The notes beneath the pieces are model-generated. The model was not told where the DNA came from and ran no database searches. It saw nothing but the letters and a program-made list of their open reading frames with translations. From JAHCIE01 sp034431435 (GTDB taxonomy: Bacteria > Chloroflexota > Anaerolineae > Epilineales > JAHCIE01): 26,566 bases of DNA. The stretch covers positions 1-26,566 of the forward strand of contig DAOUDG010000067.1 of the NCBI GenBank assembly GCA_034431435.1, written 5' to 3'. The position numbers were made by a program, and so were the translations under genes. Shown here in pieces: positions 14,972-24,300 of this stretch (position 1 is the stretch's first letter; each line of letters starts with the position of its first letter).

Positions 14972-16303
14972 GTGACGACCCCGGAATATCAACCGCCGCC
15001 CAACGGATATAGAACCTTTCTCATCCTGTGGGCCACGCAGTCCATCTCGATTATCGGAACCGCGGTCGCCTGGTTCGCGCTCATCGTCTGGCTCACCGAG
15101 CATACCGCGAGCCAGGAGGAGCTTGGCGCGCGCCTGGCCTTCATCGGCCTGGTGACTTCGATCCCAACCGTCTTCCTGGCCCCCGTCATCGGCGCTTTCG
15201 TCGACCGCCACGATCGCCGGCGCATCATGCTGGCCGCCGACAGCCTCAGTTGCGGCGTCTCGCTGGTCGCCATCACCCTGCTCGCCACCAACCAACTCAG
15301 CTACCCGGCGCTGGTCGCCATCCAGTTTGTCTATCTCCTGCTAGGCGCGTTTCACTCAGCGGCCTTTGAGACCTCCTACGCCATGCTCCTGCCCGAGGAG
15401 CAGTTGGGTCGCGCCAATGGCATGATGCAGACGGTGTTTTCGCTCGCGGCGGTTGTCCCGCCCGCCCTGGCCGCCGTCTTGCTGGCGCTACCGACGGGCA
15501 TCATCGGCGCATTGCTGGTCGACGTGGCGAGCTTCGTCCTGGGCGCGCTGACCCTGGCGTTCCTACACATCCCGTCGCCCAGGCCAGCCGAGGCTCACGA
15601 GGCCGCAGGCGGACCGCGCGCCTATCTGGCCGACATTCGCACCGGCGCGCGCTTCGTCTGGCATCGCCGCCCTATCATCTGGCTGCTGGCGACCTTCGCG
15701 ATGTACAACGCCGGGGTGACGGCGCTGACGGTGCTACAGCCGGCCATCGTGCGCTACCAGCAGGGGGCCAGCGCCTCAGCGCTCGGCCTGGAATTCGCGG
15801 GCGCGTTGGCAATCAATGAGACGGCGGCCGGCCTCGGCGGCATCGTGGGCGGCGTGGTCATCACCACCTGGGGCGGACTGCGGCAGAAGCGCATCTATGG
15901 TGTCCTCGTGCCCATTCTTGTCGCGGGTGCGCTTCAAATGCTCTACGGGTGGTCGACGTGGGTGTGGGTATCGGCCGCTGTCTTGTTCGCCTGGGTGATG
16001 CTGGAGCCAGTGATGAACTCCCACTCGCAGGCCATCTGGCAGACCCACACTCCCCGCGAGGTGCAAGGGCGTGTCTTCGCGGTACGGCGCGTCATCGCCT
16101 GGAGCGTGCGACCGCTAACCACGGTCGTGGTCGGCGTGCTGACGGCGCGCGGCGTCGACGCAGGCATAGTCGTCGTCGTGCTGGGGCTACTCACCGTGGT
16201 GTGGTGCGCCGCCAATCTGTTCAACCCACAGCTGGCGCACATCGACGACAAGGGCTACCTGGACGAGTACGCTGCCCGCCGCCAGGCCATCGCTGAAACG
16301 TGA
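14972..16303 (+). CDS. MFS exporter (EntS/MefA-like)
   Basis: A 443-aa protein with about 12 membrane segments, of the MFS_3 type. It has the motif-A variant GAFVDRHDRRRIMLAADSLS after TM2 and a matching pattern in the second half (GGVVITTWGGLRQKR). The order and spacing resemble enterobactin and macrolide exporters. It starts with GTG 14972, supported by GAGG 5 nt upstream, 33 bp after the glgC-like gene with no terminator seen. It is followed after 52 bp by the MaoC gene, so it may belong to one long transcript. The substrate is unknown; export of an acid or lipid intermediate is possible but only a guess from position. Confidence 0.83.
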   Translation: MTTPEYQPPPNGYRTFLILWATQSISIIGTAVAWFALIVWLTEHTASQEELGARLAFIGLVTSIPTVFLAPVIGAFVDRHDRRRIMLAADSLSCGVSLVAITLLATNQLSYPALVAIQFVYLLLGAFHSAAFETSYAMLLPEEQLGRANGMMQTVFSLAAVVPPALAAVLLALPTGIIGALLVDVASFVLGALTLAFLHIPSPRPAEAHEAAGGPRAYLADIRTGARFVWHRRPIIWLLATFAMYNAGVTALTVLQPAIVRYQQGASASALGLEFAGALAINETAAGLGGIVGGVVITTWGGLRQKRIYGVLVPILVAGALQMLYGWSTWVWVSAAVLFAWVMLEPVMNSHSQAIWQTHTPREVQGRVFAVRRVIAWSVRPLTTVVVGVLTARGVDAGIVVVVLGLLTVVWCAANLFNPQLAHIDDKGYLDEYAARRQAIAET

Positions 16304-16355
16304 ACAGCTTCAGCGGGTCTCACGTCTCACGGCCCACGCCCTACGAGGTTCATCC

Positions 16356-16820
16356 ATGCCCGGTAAGTACTTCGATGACCTAAACGTCGGCGACAGCTTC
16401 CGCCACGGGCAGGGCCGCACCCTCACCGAGATGGACAACGTGCTGTTCAGCGCGTTGACCATGAACACGCAGCCGTTGCACCTCAACGAAGACTTCGCTA
16501 GCCGCACCCAGTTCGGCCACCGCATCGTCAACGGCATCTTCACCCTCGGCCTGGTCGTCGGCCTCACCGTCGCCGAGCTGACCGAGGGCACCATCGTCGC
16601 CAACCTTGCCTATGAGCGTGTCGTTCACCCCCACCCCCTCTTTCACGGTGACACCGTATACGTCGAGACAGAGGTTCTGGAAAAGCGCGAGTCGCGCAGC
16701 GCGCCCGATCGGGGCGTCGTCCGCCTCAAGCATCTGGGCCGTAACCAGGACGGCGCGGTCGTCATCGAGGTCGAGCGCATTGTCCTGTTCCTGAGACGCC
16801 CTCCGGAGGCCCCCCTATGA
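16356..16820 (+). CDS. MaoC-family (hot-dog) acyl-CoA hydratase
   Basis: Single hot-dog hydratase of 154 aa. The motif at the hydratase-2 active site reads TMNTQPLH (residues 35-42), with His42 conserved but Asn37 at the place of the usual catalytic Asp in GDxNPLH. I believe this TMN form marks the subfamily that accompanies CitE-type lyases, e.g. mycobacterial Rv2499c, acting in leucine or itaconate breakdown. The stop overlaps the start of the lyase gene (ATGA), which supports a joint reaction: hydration of an unsaturated C5/C6 acyl-CoA followed by cleavage. The Shine-Dalgarno GAGG (16345-16348) lies 7 nt upstream. Other MaoC roles, such as a 3-hydroxyacyl dehydratase for lipid synthesis, cannot be excluded. 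Confidence 0.85.
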   Translation: MPGKYFDDLNVGDSFRHGQGRTLTEMDNVLFSALTMNTQPLHLNEDFASRTQFGHRIVNGIFTLGLVVGLTVAELTEGTIVANLAYERVVHPHPLFHGDTVYVETEVLEKRESRSAPDRGVVRLKHLGRNQDGAVVIEVERIVLFLRRPPEAPL

Positions 16821-17689
16821 GCCGCTCCCGCCGCGCCCTGCTGTTCATGCCCGGCGATGATGCGCGCAAGATCGCCAAAGGCGCGACCCTCGGCGTCGAT
16901 AGCATCATCATGGACCTGGAAGACGGCGTAGCTGCCAATCGCAAGGAGGCTGCCCGCGCCACCGTCGTGGCAGCTCTGGCGTCACTTGATTTCGGAGCAA
17001 GCGAGCGACTGGTGCGGCTCAATAGCGTCGGCTCCGGCCTGATGGAGGCCGACGTGGCCGCCACGGTTCACGCCCGCCCCGACGGCTACGTCTTGCCGAA
17101 GGTCGAGAGCGGTGACAACGTGCGCTGGGTATGTGACCTGCTGAGTCAGGCCGAGGCCGACCACGGCTGGCCTCTCCACAGCATCCGCCTCATCGCCATC
17201 GTCGAGACGGCGCGGGGCATCCTGCGCCTGGAAACCATCGCCCAGGCCGACCCGCGCCTGGACGCCCTCGCCTTCGGCGCGGAAGACCTGGCGGGCGACA
17301 TCGGCGCGACCCGCTCTAAGGATGGCTGGGAGGTGTTCCACGCGCGCAGCGCGGTCGTCATCGCCGCCGCCGCCTACGGCCTGCAAGCCCTCGACACGCC
17401 GTGGATCGACCTGGGCGACACAGCGGGCCTGGCTACCGACGCCCGCCGCGCCGCCGACATGGGCTATAGCGGCAAGCTCGCCATCCATCCGCGCCATGTG
17501 CCAGTCATCGTCGCCGCCTTCACGCCCGGCGCGGAGGAGGTCGCCGCCGCTCAGCGCCTGCTCGCCGCCTTCCATGCCCACCAGGTTCTTGGCGCGGGTG
17601 TCTTCGCCTTCGACGGCCGGATGGTCGACGCCCCGATGCTGCGCGCCGCGGAGCGGCTCCTGGCGCGGGCTGGAGTCGCGCGGCCATGA
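16817..17689 (+). CDS. HpcH/CitE-family beta-hydroxyacyl-CoA lyase
   Basis: TIM-barrel lyase of 290 aa that cleaves acyl-CoA esters such as citramalyl-CoA, malyl-CoA or 3-hydroxy-3-methylglutaryl-CoA. Visible features: the N-terminal RRALLFMPGDDARKIAK, SIIMDLEDGV, Arg in VRLNS, Mg ligands E130 (AIVETARG) and D157 (FGAEDLAGDIGATR), and GKLAIHPRHV near the C-terminus. The FGAEDLAGDIGATR form is closer to CLYBL/Rv2498c-like lyases than to citrate-lyase beta subunits, and there are no citrate lyase alpha/gamma genes. GGAGG (16805-16809) lies 7 nt before the ATG, which overlaps the maoC stop by 4 nt. The end overlaps the patatin start in the same way. The exact substrate is not determined by sequence. 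Confidence 0.87.
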   Translation: MSRSRRALLFMPGDDARKIAKGATLGVDSIIMDLEDGVAANRKEAARATVVAALASLDFGASERLVRLNSVGSGLMEADVAATVHARPDGYVLPKVESGDNVRWVCDLLSQAEADHGWPLHSIRLIAIVETARGILRLETIAQADPRLDALAFGAEDLAGDIGATRSKDGWEVFHARSAVVIAAAAYGLQALDTPWIDLGDTAGLATDARRAADMGYSGKLAIHPRHVPVIVAAFTPGAEEVAAAQRLLAAFHAHQVLGAGVFAFDGRMVDAPMLRAAERLLARAGVARP

Positions 17690-18591
17690 TCGCCTTCGTC
17701 CTTAGCGGCGGCGGGGCGCGGGGCGCGCTGGAAGTCGGCGCCCTTCAGGCGCTGGTCGAGGCGGGCATTCACGCCGACATGATCGTCGGCACATCGGCCG
17801 GCGCCATCAATGCGGCTGGCTTTGCCACCAACCCGACAGCGGCGGGCGTCCAGCGACTGGCCGAGCAGTGGATTCACGCCCCTTCGGGTGACATCTTCCC
17901 TGGCAACTGGTTTAGCATCGCCCGCCGCTTCCTCACCCGCCAGGACAGCCTCTATCCCAATGACGGCCTGCGCCGTTTTATCGAGGCCAACCTCCCGCCA
18001 GGCGTCAACACCTTCGGCGACATCACCCAGATTCGTCTGTACATCACCACCGCCAACCTGAACACGTCAACCCTCTACCTGTTCGGCGAGGACCCCACAG
18101 CCAACCTGGTGAAAGCCGTGCTCGCCAGCGCGGCCATCCCGCCCATCTTCCCGCCGGTCGAGTACAACGGTTATCAGTACGTCGACGGCGGCGTGGTCGC
18201 CAACGTGCCCATCTCCGTGGCCATCAGTCAGGGCGCGACGACCGTCTATGCCATCAACCTCGGCGACAGCGGCGAGATGGACGACCCGGCGCGCGGCATT
18301 GTCCCGATCGCCCAGCAGACCATTTTCACCCTGATGTATCAGCAATTGCTGGATGACCTGGTCGATGTGGCGCAGATGCCCCACATCACCCTCTACAACA
18401 TCGTGCTCGCCGCCTTTGCCGGTCACCCGATCCGCGACCTCAGCCAGTCGGCGGCCATGATCGAGGCAGGCTACCACATCACCCGCGACTACCTGAGCCG
18501 GCCGCCCCTGACCCCAGTGCGTCCACTCGGACCGCCGCGCAGCCCTGCCCCGCCGCCGCCAGGCGCGCGCATCTGGAAACCGCCACGCTAG
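17686..18591 (+). CDS. patatin-like phospholipase/acyl hydrolase
   Basis: Cytoplasmic or membrane-peripheral lipid acyl hydrolase of 301 aa. It has the oxyanion motif GGGARG (8-13), nucleophile Ser37 in GTSAG (35-39) and the dyad Asp167 in DGG (167-169), so the catalytic set is complete. The RssA/YchK-like core ends near residue 265 and is followed by a Pro-rich basic tail (about 270-301). ATG 17686 overlaps the lyase stop (ATGA), with GGAG 10 nt upstream. It is followed after 71 bp by a lysoplasmalogenase-family gene, which fits a role in membrane lipid turnover. The preferred lipid is unknown. Confidence 0.88.
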   Translation: MIAFVLSGGGARGALEVGALQALVEAGIHADMIVGTSAGAINAAGFATNPTAAGVQRLAEQWIHAPSGDIFPGNWFSIARRFLTRQDSLYPNDGLRRFIEANLPPGVNTFGDITQIRLYITTANLNTSTLYLFGEDPTANLVKAVLASAAIPPIFPPVEYNGYQYVDGGVVANVPISVAISQGATTVYAINLGDSGEMDDPARGIVPIAQQTIFTLMYQQLLDDLVDVAQMPHITLYNIVLAAFAGHPIRDLSQSAAMIEAGYHITRDYLSRPPLTPVRPLGPPRSPAPPPPGARIWKPPR

Positions 18592-18662
18592 CGCCGCCCG
18601 CCCCGTCTGCGACGATTTGGCGTACCGCTGCCTGCTGCTGCACCCCAGAACGGAGTCCCATC

Positions 18663-19364
18663 GTGATACTGCTCCTGGCCGTGCTGGCTGTGCCCGTCAT
18701 CCTCGCCGTCGGTTTCGTGCGCGGCCCGCGCCACGACCCCACACGGCGCATTCCGCGCCCCTATCGCATGGCGACCTCCATCCTCCTCGTCGCCGCCGCC
18801 CTGTACGTGTGGCTCGGCCTGCTGCGAGGAACCGCCGTTCAGGATGTCGCCGGCTGGATGGCGGCGGGCATGGCGCTGGGCCTGCTGGGCGACCTCATCA
18901 TGGCCCACCTCATCCCCACGCCCAACCGCCTCATCTTCGGCATCCTCGCCTTCGGCCTCGGCCACCTGGCCTACATCGTTGGCTTCGTGCAGACGGCAGC
19001 TCTCCTCGGCCTGCGTAACCCGCTCACGCAGCAATGGGTATGGCTGGTGTACCTTGCAGTCGTCATCGTGCTGTGGTGGTTGGCTGTGCGCTCGCCCCAC
19101 ATGCCGCCCGCCCTCAACTATGCGGCGCTGATCTACGCCGGCCTCATCGGCGTCATGGCCGGGGCGGCGGCAGGGCTTGCCGTCCAGGATGCTCGCTTCC
19201 TCCTGCCCGCCCTGGGCGGCATCCTCTTCCTGGCCTCCGATCTCATCCTCGGCAACCACGAGTTCCACAAACGCCACTGGCCCCACGTCCAGGATGTGAT
19301 CTGGACGACGTACATTCTCGGCCAGGCTCTCATCATCCTCACGCCCGCCCTGGCGGCCCGCTGA
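18663..19364 (+). CDS. lysoplasmalogenase-like membrane protein (YhhN/TMEM86 family)
   Basis: The family hydrolyses or forms the vinyl-ether bond of lysoplasmalogens. The 233-aa protein has about eight membrane helices and the family's conserved spots: GLLGDLIM (D77), FGLGHLAYIVGF, GILFLASDLILGNH (D193) and YILGQALI near the end. Start GTG 18663 is supported by GGAG (18652-18655), 7 nt upstream. It is the last gene of the row beginning at glgC or at maoC. Together with the patatin it suggests remodelling of ether or plasmalogen lipids. Whether this bacterium makes plasmalogens cannot be seen here. Confidence 0.85.
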   Translation: MILLLAVLAVPVILAVGFVRGPRHDPTRRIPRPYRMATSILLVAAALYVWLGLLRGTAVQDVAGWMAAGMALGLLGDLIMAHLIPTPNRLIFGILAFGLGHLAYIVGFVQTAALLGLRNPLTQQWVWLVYLAVVIVLWWLAVRSPHMPPALNYAALIYAGLIGVMAGAAAGLAVQDARFLLPALGGILFLASDLILGNHEFHKRHWPHVQDVIWTTYILGQALIILTPALAAR

Positions 19365-19570
19365 GCCTGGCGGCCGCCGCCCCGTTGCCTCGCGGCGTGA
19401 GGTGCGGCTCGCCCAGCGCGGCGCGTGGCGTCGCAAGGGTTCGTGGTGAGTTCTTCTCTTAATATGGTCGTATCTTCCCCGCACGGGGCGCGCCGGTGCG
19501 CTATCATGTCGTGCAGACTTGCACTGCCCGTTAGCAGGCCGGTGCGCCTGCGTTTGTAAGGAGGGAGATA

Positions 19571-21211
19571 ATGGCTGGCCTGGATGCTGACACCCTGGAT
19601 ATGGTCCTCGGTACGCTGCGCGAGTACGCCGAGCGGGTGCTTACCGACGAGTACCTCCGCGAGTTGGACCACAAGGACGAGTTCCCCACCAAAGTACTTG
19701 AAGACCTCTACGACCCGCAGCAAATCGGTCTCCACCTGATGTTCATCCCGGAGGAGTACGGCGGCTTCGGCGGTGGAGCGTATGACATCTACCGCATCTC
19801 CGAGGTCATGGCCTCCATCGATCTTGGTGTCGCGACCGGCGTCCTCGCCACCTTCCTGGGGACGGACCCCATCGTGGTGGGCGCGACGGAGGAGCAAAAG
19901 GCGCGCTGGATGGGTCGCATCGCTGAGGAAGGTCTCCTCGTTGCCTACGGCGCGACCGAGCCTCAAGCTGGTAGCGACCTCGGCTCGCTGACCACCAGGG
20001 CCGTCCCGGTTCAGGAGAACGGCCACGTCAGCGGCTACAAGATCACCGGCCGCAAGCAGTGGATCAGCAACGGCGGCGTCGCCAAGCTCTACACCATCCT
20101 TGCCAACGCCCCTGGTGGCCCGACATGGTTCGTCCTGCACGACGATGAGCCGGGCTTCACCAAGGGCAAGCCTGAAGACAAGCACGGCATCCGTGCCAGC
20201 AACACCGCCGCCCTGTTCCTGGAAGACGTGTACGTACCGGCCGACCGACTGGTGGGGGAGGCCGAGGGCCAGGGTCTGGCCCAGGCGCAGGCTGTCTTCG
20301 GCTACACGCGCCTGATGGTTGCGGCCTTCGGCCTGGGCGGTGGGTGGGCCGCGCTCAAGCGCACCATCCCCTACTCGCAGGAGCGCATCCAGGGTGGTGG
20401 CCCCCTCTCCCAGAAGCAGGGCTATACCCACAAGCTCATCGTCGCCAACGCCACGCGCCTTGAAGCCTCCCGCGCCTACATCGAATGGGTGGCCGAGCGC
20501 ATCGACGCGGGCGATCCGGAGCAGCAGACAGAGGGCGCCGTCGCCAAGTACATGGCGACCGAGGCGGGCAACAAGGCGGCCGAAGACGCCATCCAGGGCC
20601 ACGGCGGCTACGGCTACACCAAGGAATACATGGTCGAGAAAATCAAGCGCGACGTTCGCATCACCTGTATCTACGAGGGAACCTCGGAGATCATGGAGTG
20701 GACCATCGCGCGCGACCGTTGGCAGTTCCACCTGAAGACTCGCGGCGCGTACTACAATGATTGGGCCGACAAGCTCGACAAGATCGGCCACGCCAACCCC
20801 AAGAGCGGCGCGTGCACGGCGGCGCTGGCGATGCGCGCCCTGGCGACCGTGTTGGAGCGCGCCCGCATCGACCGCCTGACCCGCAACCAGCACATCCTCT
20901 TCCGCCTCGGCGAGTTGATCGCCTATGCCGAGACCGCCGCCATCTTCTCCGAGCGCGTCCTCGACAAGCCCACGCGGGCCATCAATCTGGACCAGGAGAC
21001 CGAGATGGCCATGGCGCGCATTCACGCTCGCGAGGCCGCCCTCAAGGTAGCGACCGAGGGGCTGCGCTGGGCAATTGGCGCCGGCCAGACGGATCCGAAC
21101 CTGGCAATGAGCCTCAACCTGCCCGCCATCTACCAGGCGCAGGAAGGCCTCATCGACGATATGAACTTCGTCGCCGGCAAGCTCAATGAAGCCTTCCCGG
21201 CGCAGGCGTAA
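19571..21211 (+). CDS. large acyl-CoA dehydrogenase
   Basis: FAD-dependent alpha,beta-desaturation of an acyl-CoA. The 546-aa protein has N-terminal helical, central beta (YGATEPQAGSDLGS; GRKQWISNGG) and C-terminal helical domains. The catalytic Glu369 lies in CIYEGTSEIMEW. An extra region of about 150 residues follows (about 395-546), rich in helices, as in very-long-chain and ACAD9-type enzymes rather than the roughly 390-aa isovaleryl-CoA dehydrogenases. AAGGAGG (19558-19564) lies 6 nt before the ATG. The 206-bp upstream gap has only weak promoter-like hexamers (TAATAT 19460-19465). It lies 101 bp before the Pfa-like synthase, so it may supply or process acyl chains for it; a role in amino-acid breakdown is the alternative. 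Confidence 0.9.
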   Translation: MAGLDADTLDMVLGTLREYAERVLTDEYLRELDHKDEFPTKVLEDLYDPQQIGLHLMFIPEEYGGFGGGAYDIYRISEVMASIDLGVATGVLATFLGTDPIVVGATEEQKARWMGRIAEEGLLVAYGATEPQAGSDLGSLTTRAVPVQENGHVSGYKITGRKQWISNGGVAKLYTILANAPGGPTWFVLHDDEPGFTKGKPEDKHGIRASNTAALFLEDVYVPADRLVGEAEGQGLAQAQAVFGYTRLMVAAFGLGGGWAALKRTIPYSQERIQGGGPLSQKQGYTHKLIVANATRLEASRAYIEWVAERIDAGDPEQQTEGAVAKYMATEAGNKAAEDAIQGHGGYGYTKEYMVEKIKRDVRITCIYEGTSEIMEWTIARDRWQFHLKTRGAYYNDWADKLDKIGHANPKSGACTAALAMRALATVLERARIDRLTRNQHILFRLGELIAYAETAAIFSERVLDKPTRAINLDQETEMAMARIHAREAALKVATEGLRWAIGAGQTDPNLAMSLNLPAIYQAQEGLIDDMNFVAGKLNEAFPAQA

Positions 21212-21230
21212 ACGCCAGTCGTCAGCGATT

Positions 21231-21292
21231 CAGTAGTCAGTAGTCAGACCGCATCTGACTGCTGGCTACTGACAGTTGACTTCTGACTACTG
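21231..21292 (+). repeat. repeat and hairpin cluster between acyl-CoA dehydrogenase and synthase genes
   Basis: CAGTAGTCAG occurs twice, overlapping (21231-21240, 21238-21247). Its reverse complement CTGACTACTG lies at 21283-21292, and a one-difference copy CTGACTGCTG at 21255-21264. The second forward copy can pair with 21255-21264 as a 10-bp stem (one G-U) with a 7-nt loop, or with 21283-21292, so alternative structures compete. No U-tract follows. The function is unknown. Confidence 0.7.
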
Positions 21293-21312
21293 TCATTCGA
21301 CGAGGAGCCATC

Positions 21313-24300
21313 ATGGACTCAACTGCAGAACGTGCGGTCGCGGTCGTTGCCATTGGCGCAATTCTGCCCGACGCGCCCAATGCGCCCGCTTTCTGGAAGA
21401 ACATCCGCGACAAGCGCTATAGCATCACTGAGGTGCCGGCGAATCGCTGGAGCATCGCCAACTATTACGACCCCGACCCGGCCGCCCCCGACAAAACGTA
21501 CAGCAAGATCGGCGGTTGGGTACGCGACTTCCAGTTCGACTGGAAGAGCTATCGCATCCCGCCGCGCGTCGCCGACGCCATGGACCAGGGGCAACAGTGG
21601 GGCGTGACCATCGTCGGCGAGGCGCTGGCCGACTACGGCTACCCCAACCGCCCGCTGGACACCGAGCGCACCGCCGTCGTCATGGGCACGGCGATGGGTG
21701 GCGAGATGCACTATATCACCCATGAGCGCATCGTCTTCCCCGAGTTCGCCCGCGCCCTGGAGGCAGTTGGTGAGTTCAATGAACTCCCCAGCGACATGCA
21801 GCGCGTCATCCTTCAGAACTGGCAAGAGGAAGTGGGCCGCCGTCATCCCTTGATTACTGAAGACACCATGCCCGGCGAGCTACCCAACATTATGGCGGGC
21901 CGCATCGCTAACGTCTTCAACCTCCGAGGCGCATCCTTCATTACCGACGCCGCCTGCGCCAGCACCCTGGCCGCCCTTGAGGCCGCCGTCGACTTGCTGG
22001 TTGACGGCCAGTGCGACGCCGTCTTCACCGGTGGCATTGACCGTAACATGGGTCCCTCCACCTTCGTCAAGTTCTGCAAGATCGGCGCGTTGAGCGCGAC
22101 CGGCACTCGCCCCTTTGGCGATGGCGCCGACGGCTTCGTGATGGGCGAAGGCTCCGCCGCCTTCCTGCTGAAGCGCCTGGCCGACGCCGAGCGCGACGGC
22201 GACAAGATTTATGCGGTCATCCGTGGCGTGGGCGGAGCAAGCGACGGCAAGGGCAAGGGCATCACGGCCCCCAACCCCGTCGGTCAGCAACTTGCCACCC
22301 AGCGCGCCTGGGACATCGCCGGGCTGGACCCGGCCACGGCCACCCTGGTCGAAGCCCACGGCACGAGTACCAAGGTCGGGGACGTGGTCGAGGTCGAGAG
22401 TCTGGCCAAGATTTTCGGCGCGGCCCCGCGGGGTAGCATCGGTCTCGGCTCGGCCAAGAGCAACATCGGCCACCTGAAGGCGGGCGCGGGCGCGGCAGGC
22501 ATGCTCAAGAGCGTCATGGCGATCCATCACAAGACACTGCCACCCACCCTGAACGCCGAGCGCCCGAATCCTAACATTGACTTCAGCGCCTCGCCCTTCT
22601 ATCTTAATACGGAAGCCCGCGAGTGGGCACAGCCCAAGAACTTCCCGCGCCGCATGGGCGTCAGCGCCTACGGCTTCGGCGGCACCAACTTCCATGTCGT
22701 GCTCGAGGAGCACGTACCCGGCAGCCTGACTCAGGCCGCCAAGACCTTCGCCGCCGCCCACGTGCCCCCCGCCGTGACCACCCGCGAGCTGGTCGAGCGG
22801 CCGACGCCGCACGTCACCATCCCGACGGCCAGCGCCTCCTCCAACGGCGGCGCAACACCCACGGCCAAGCTGCCCCTGCGCGGCCTCCTCGCCATCGGGG
22901 CCAAGACCCCGGCCGACCTGAAGGACAAGCTCGACAACGTGTGGCGGCGCGTCGAAGCTGGCTGGACACCGCCGCTGGCGACGCCCGACCCGGCCGAGGT
23001 GAGCGCGCCAGAGCGCCTGGTCATCGACTTCGGGGACCACGACGAGCTGCTGGATCGCGTCCAGAAGGCGCGCAAGGCGGCCGGCTTCGATAACCCCGCG
23101 GCGTGGAAGGCCCTGCAAGCCCAGGGCGTGTTCCGTGGCAGTGGCCCCCGACCCGGCAAAATCGCCTTCCTGTTCCCCGGCCAGGGCAGCCAGTACGCCA
23201 ACATGGGCCGTGCCCTCGCTGAGCGCGAGCCGGTTGTCAAGGCCATCTTTGAAGAGGCCGACAAGGTCATGACGCCCATTCTGGGCCGCTCGCTGACCAG
23301 TTACATTTTCATCGACGCCAAGGACAAGGGCGCTGTACAGCAGGCTGAGATCGACCTGATGCAGACGGCCATCACTCAGCCCGCCATGTTGACGATGGAT
23401 GCCGCCCTATCCGCGCTCCTGGCCGAGTACGGCTTCAAGCCCGATATAGTCATGGGTCACTCCCTGGGCGAGTACGCCGCCCTCACGGCCGCAGGCATCA
23501 TGCCCTTCGCCCACGCCCTCGAGGCCTCGGCGGCGCGCGGCGCGGAGATGACTAAGGTCAGCGTGGGCGACAATGGCTGGATGGCGGCCGTCATGGCCCC
23601 CATCGACGTCATCGAAGCGACCCTCAAAGGTATCGACGGCTACGCCGTGGCCGCCAACATCAACAGCAAGAACCAGGCGGTCGTCGGCGGCGAGAGCAAG
23701 GCCGTCGAGCAGGCCATCGAGATCTTCCAGAAGCAGGGCTACCAGGCCATGCGGCTGCCCGTCAGCCACGCCTTCCACACCCGCATCGTTGCCCCGGCCA
23801 GCAAGCCCCTGCGCCAGGTCCTCGACCGCCTGAGCATCAGCGAGCCGCAGATGCAACTGGTCGCCAACGTGACCGGCGAGCTGTACCCGACGACTATCGA
23901 GGGCATCAAGGACATTCTCGAACTGCAAATCGCCGCGCCCGTCCAATGGGTCAAGGGTCTGGAGACTCTCTACCGCGAGGGCGTGCGCACCTTCGTCGAG
24001 GTCGGCCCCAAGAAGGCCCTCAAGGGCTTCGTCGACGACGTGCTGAGCGGCAAGCCCGACGTCGTCTCCCTGTTCACCAACCATCCCAAGACGGGTGAGA
24101 TTCAAACCTTCAACCACGCGCTGGCCGGCCTCTACGCGGCAGGCTACGCCATGCAGACTCCGGCGCCCCCCACTCAGCGTCCGACGAGCAAGCCTGTCGC
24201 GGCCCCTGTCGCCGCGCCGGCCCCGGCTGTCACCGCGCCCGCGCCCAATGGAGGACAGATGTTAGAGCTTGCCCCGCAGCCCGCGGACGCTCAGGCTCCC

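Noticed and set aside
19133..21025. A 630-codon open frame on the minus strand.
   Set aside because: It lies antisense to the clear acyl-CoA dehydrogenase. Its composition is that of a GC-rich shadow frame, with no recognisable domain or ribosome site.
21276..21281. TTGACT as a -35 box for the lipid synthase.
   Set aside because: No acceptable -10 follows at 15-19 bp, and the hexamer lies within the repeat cluster.
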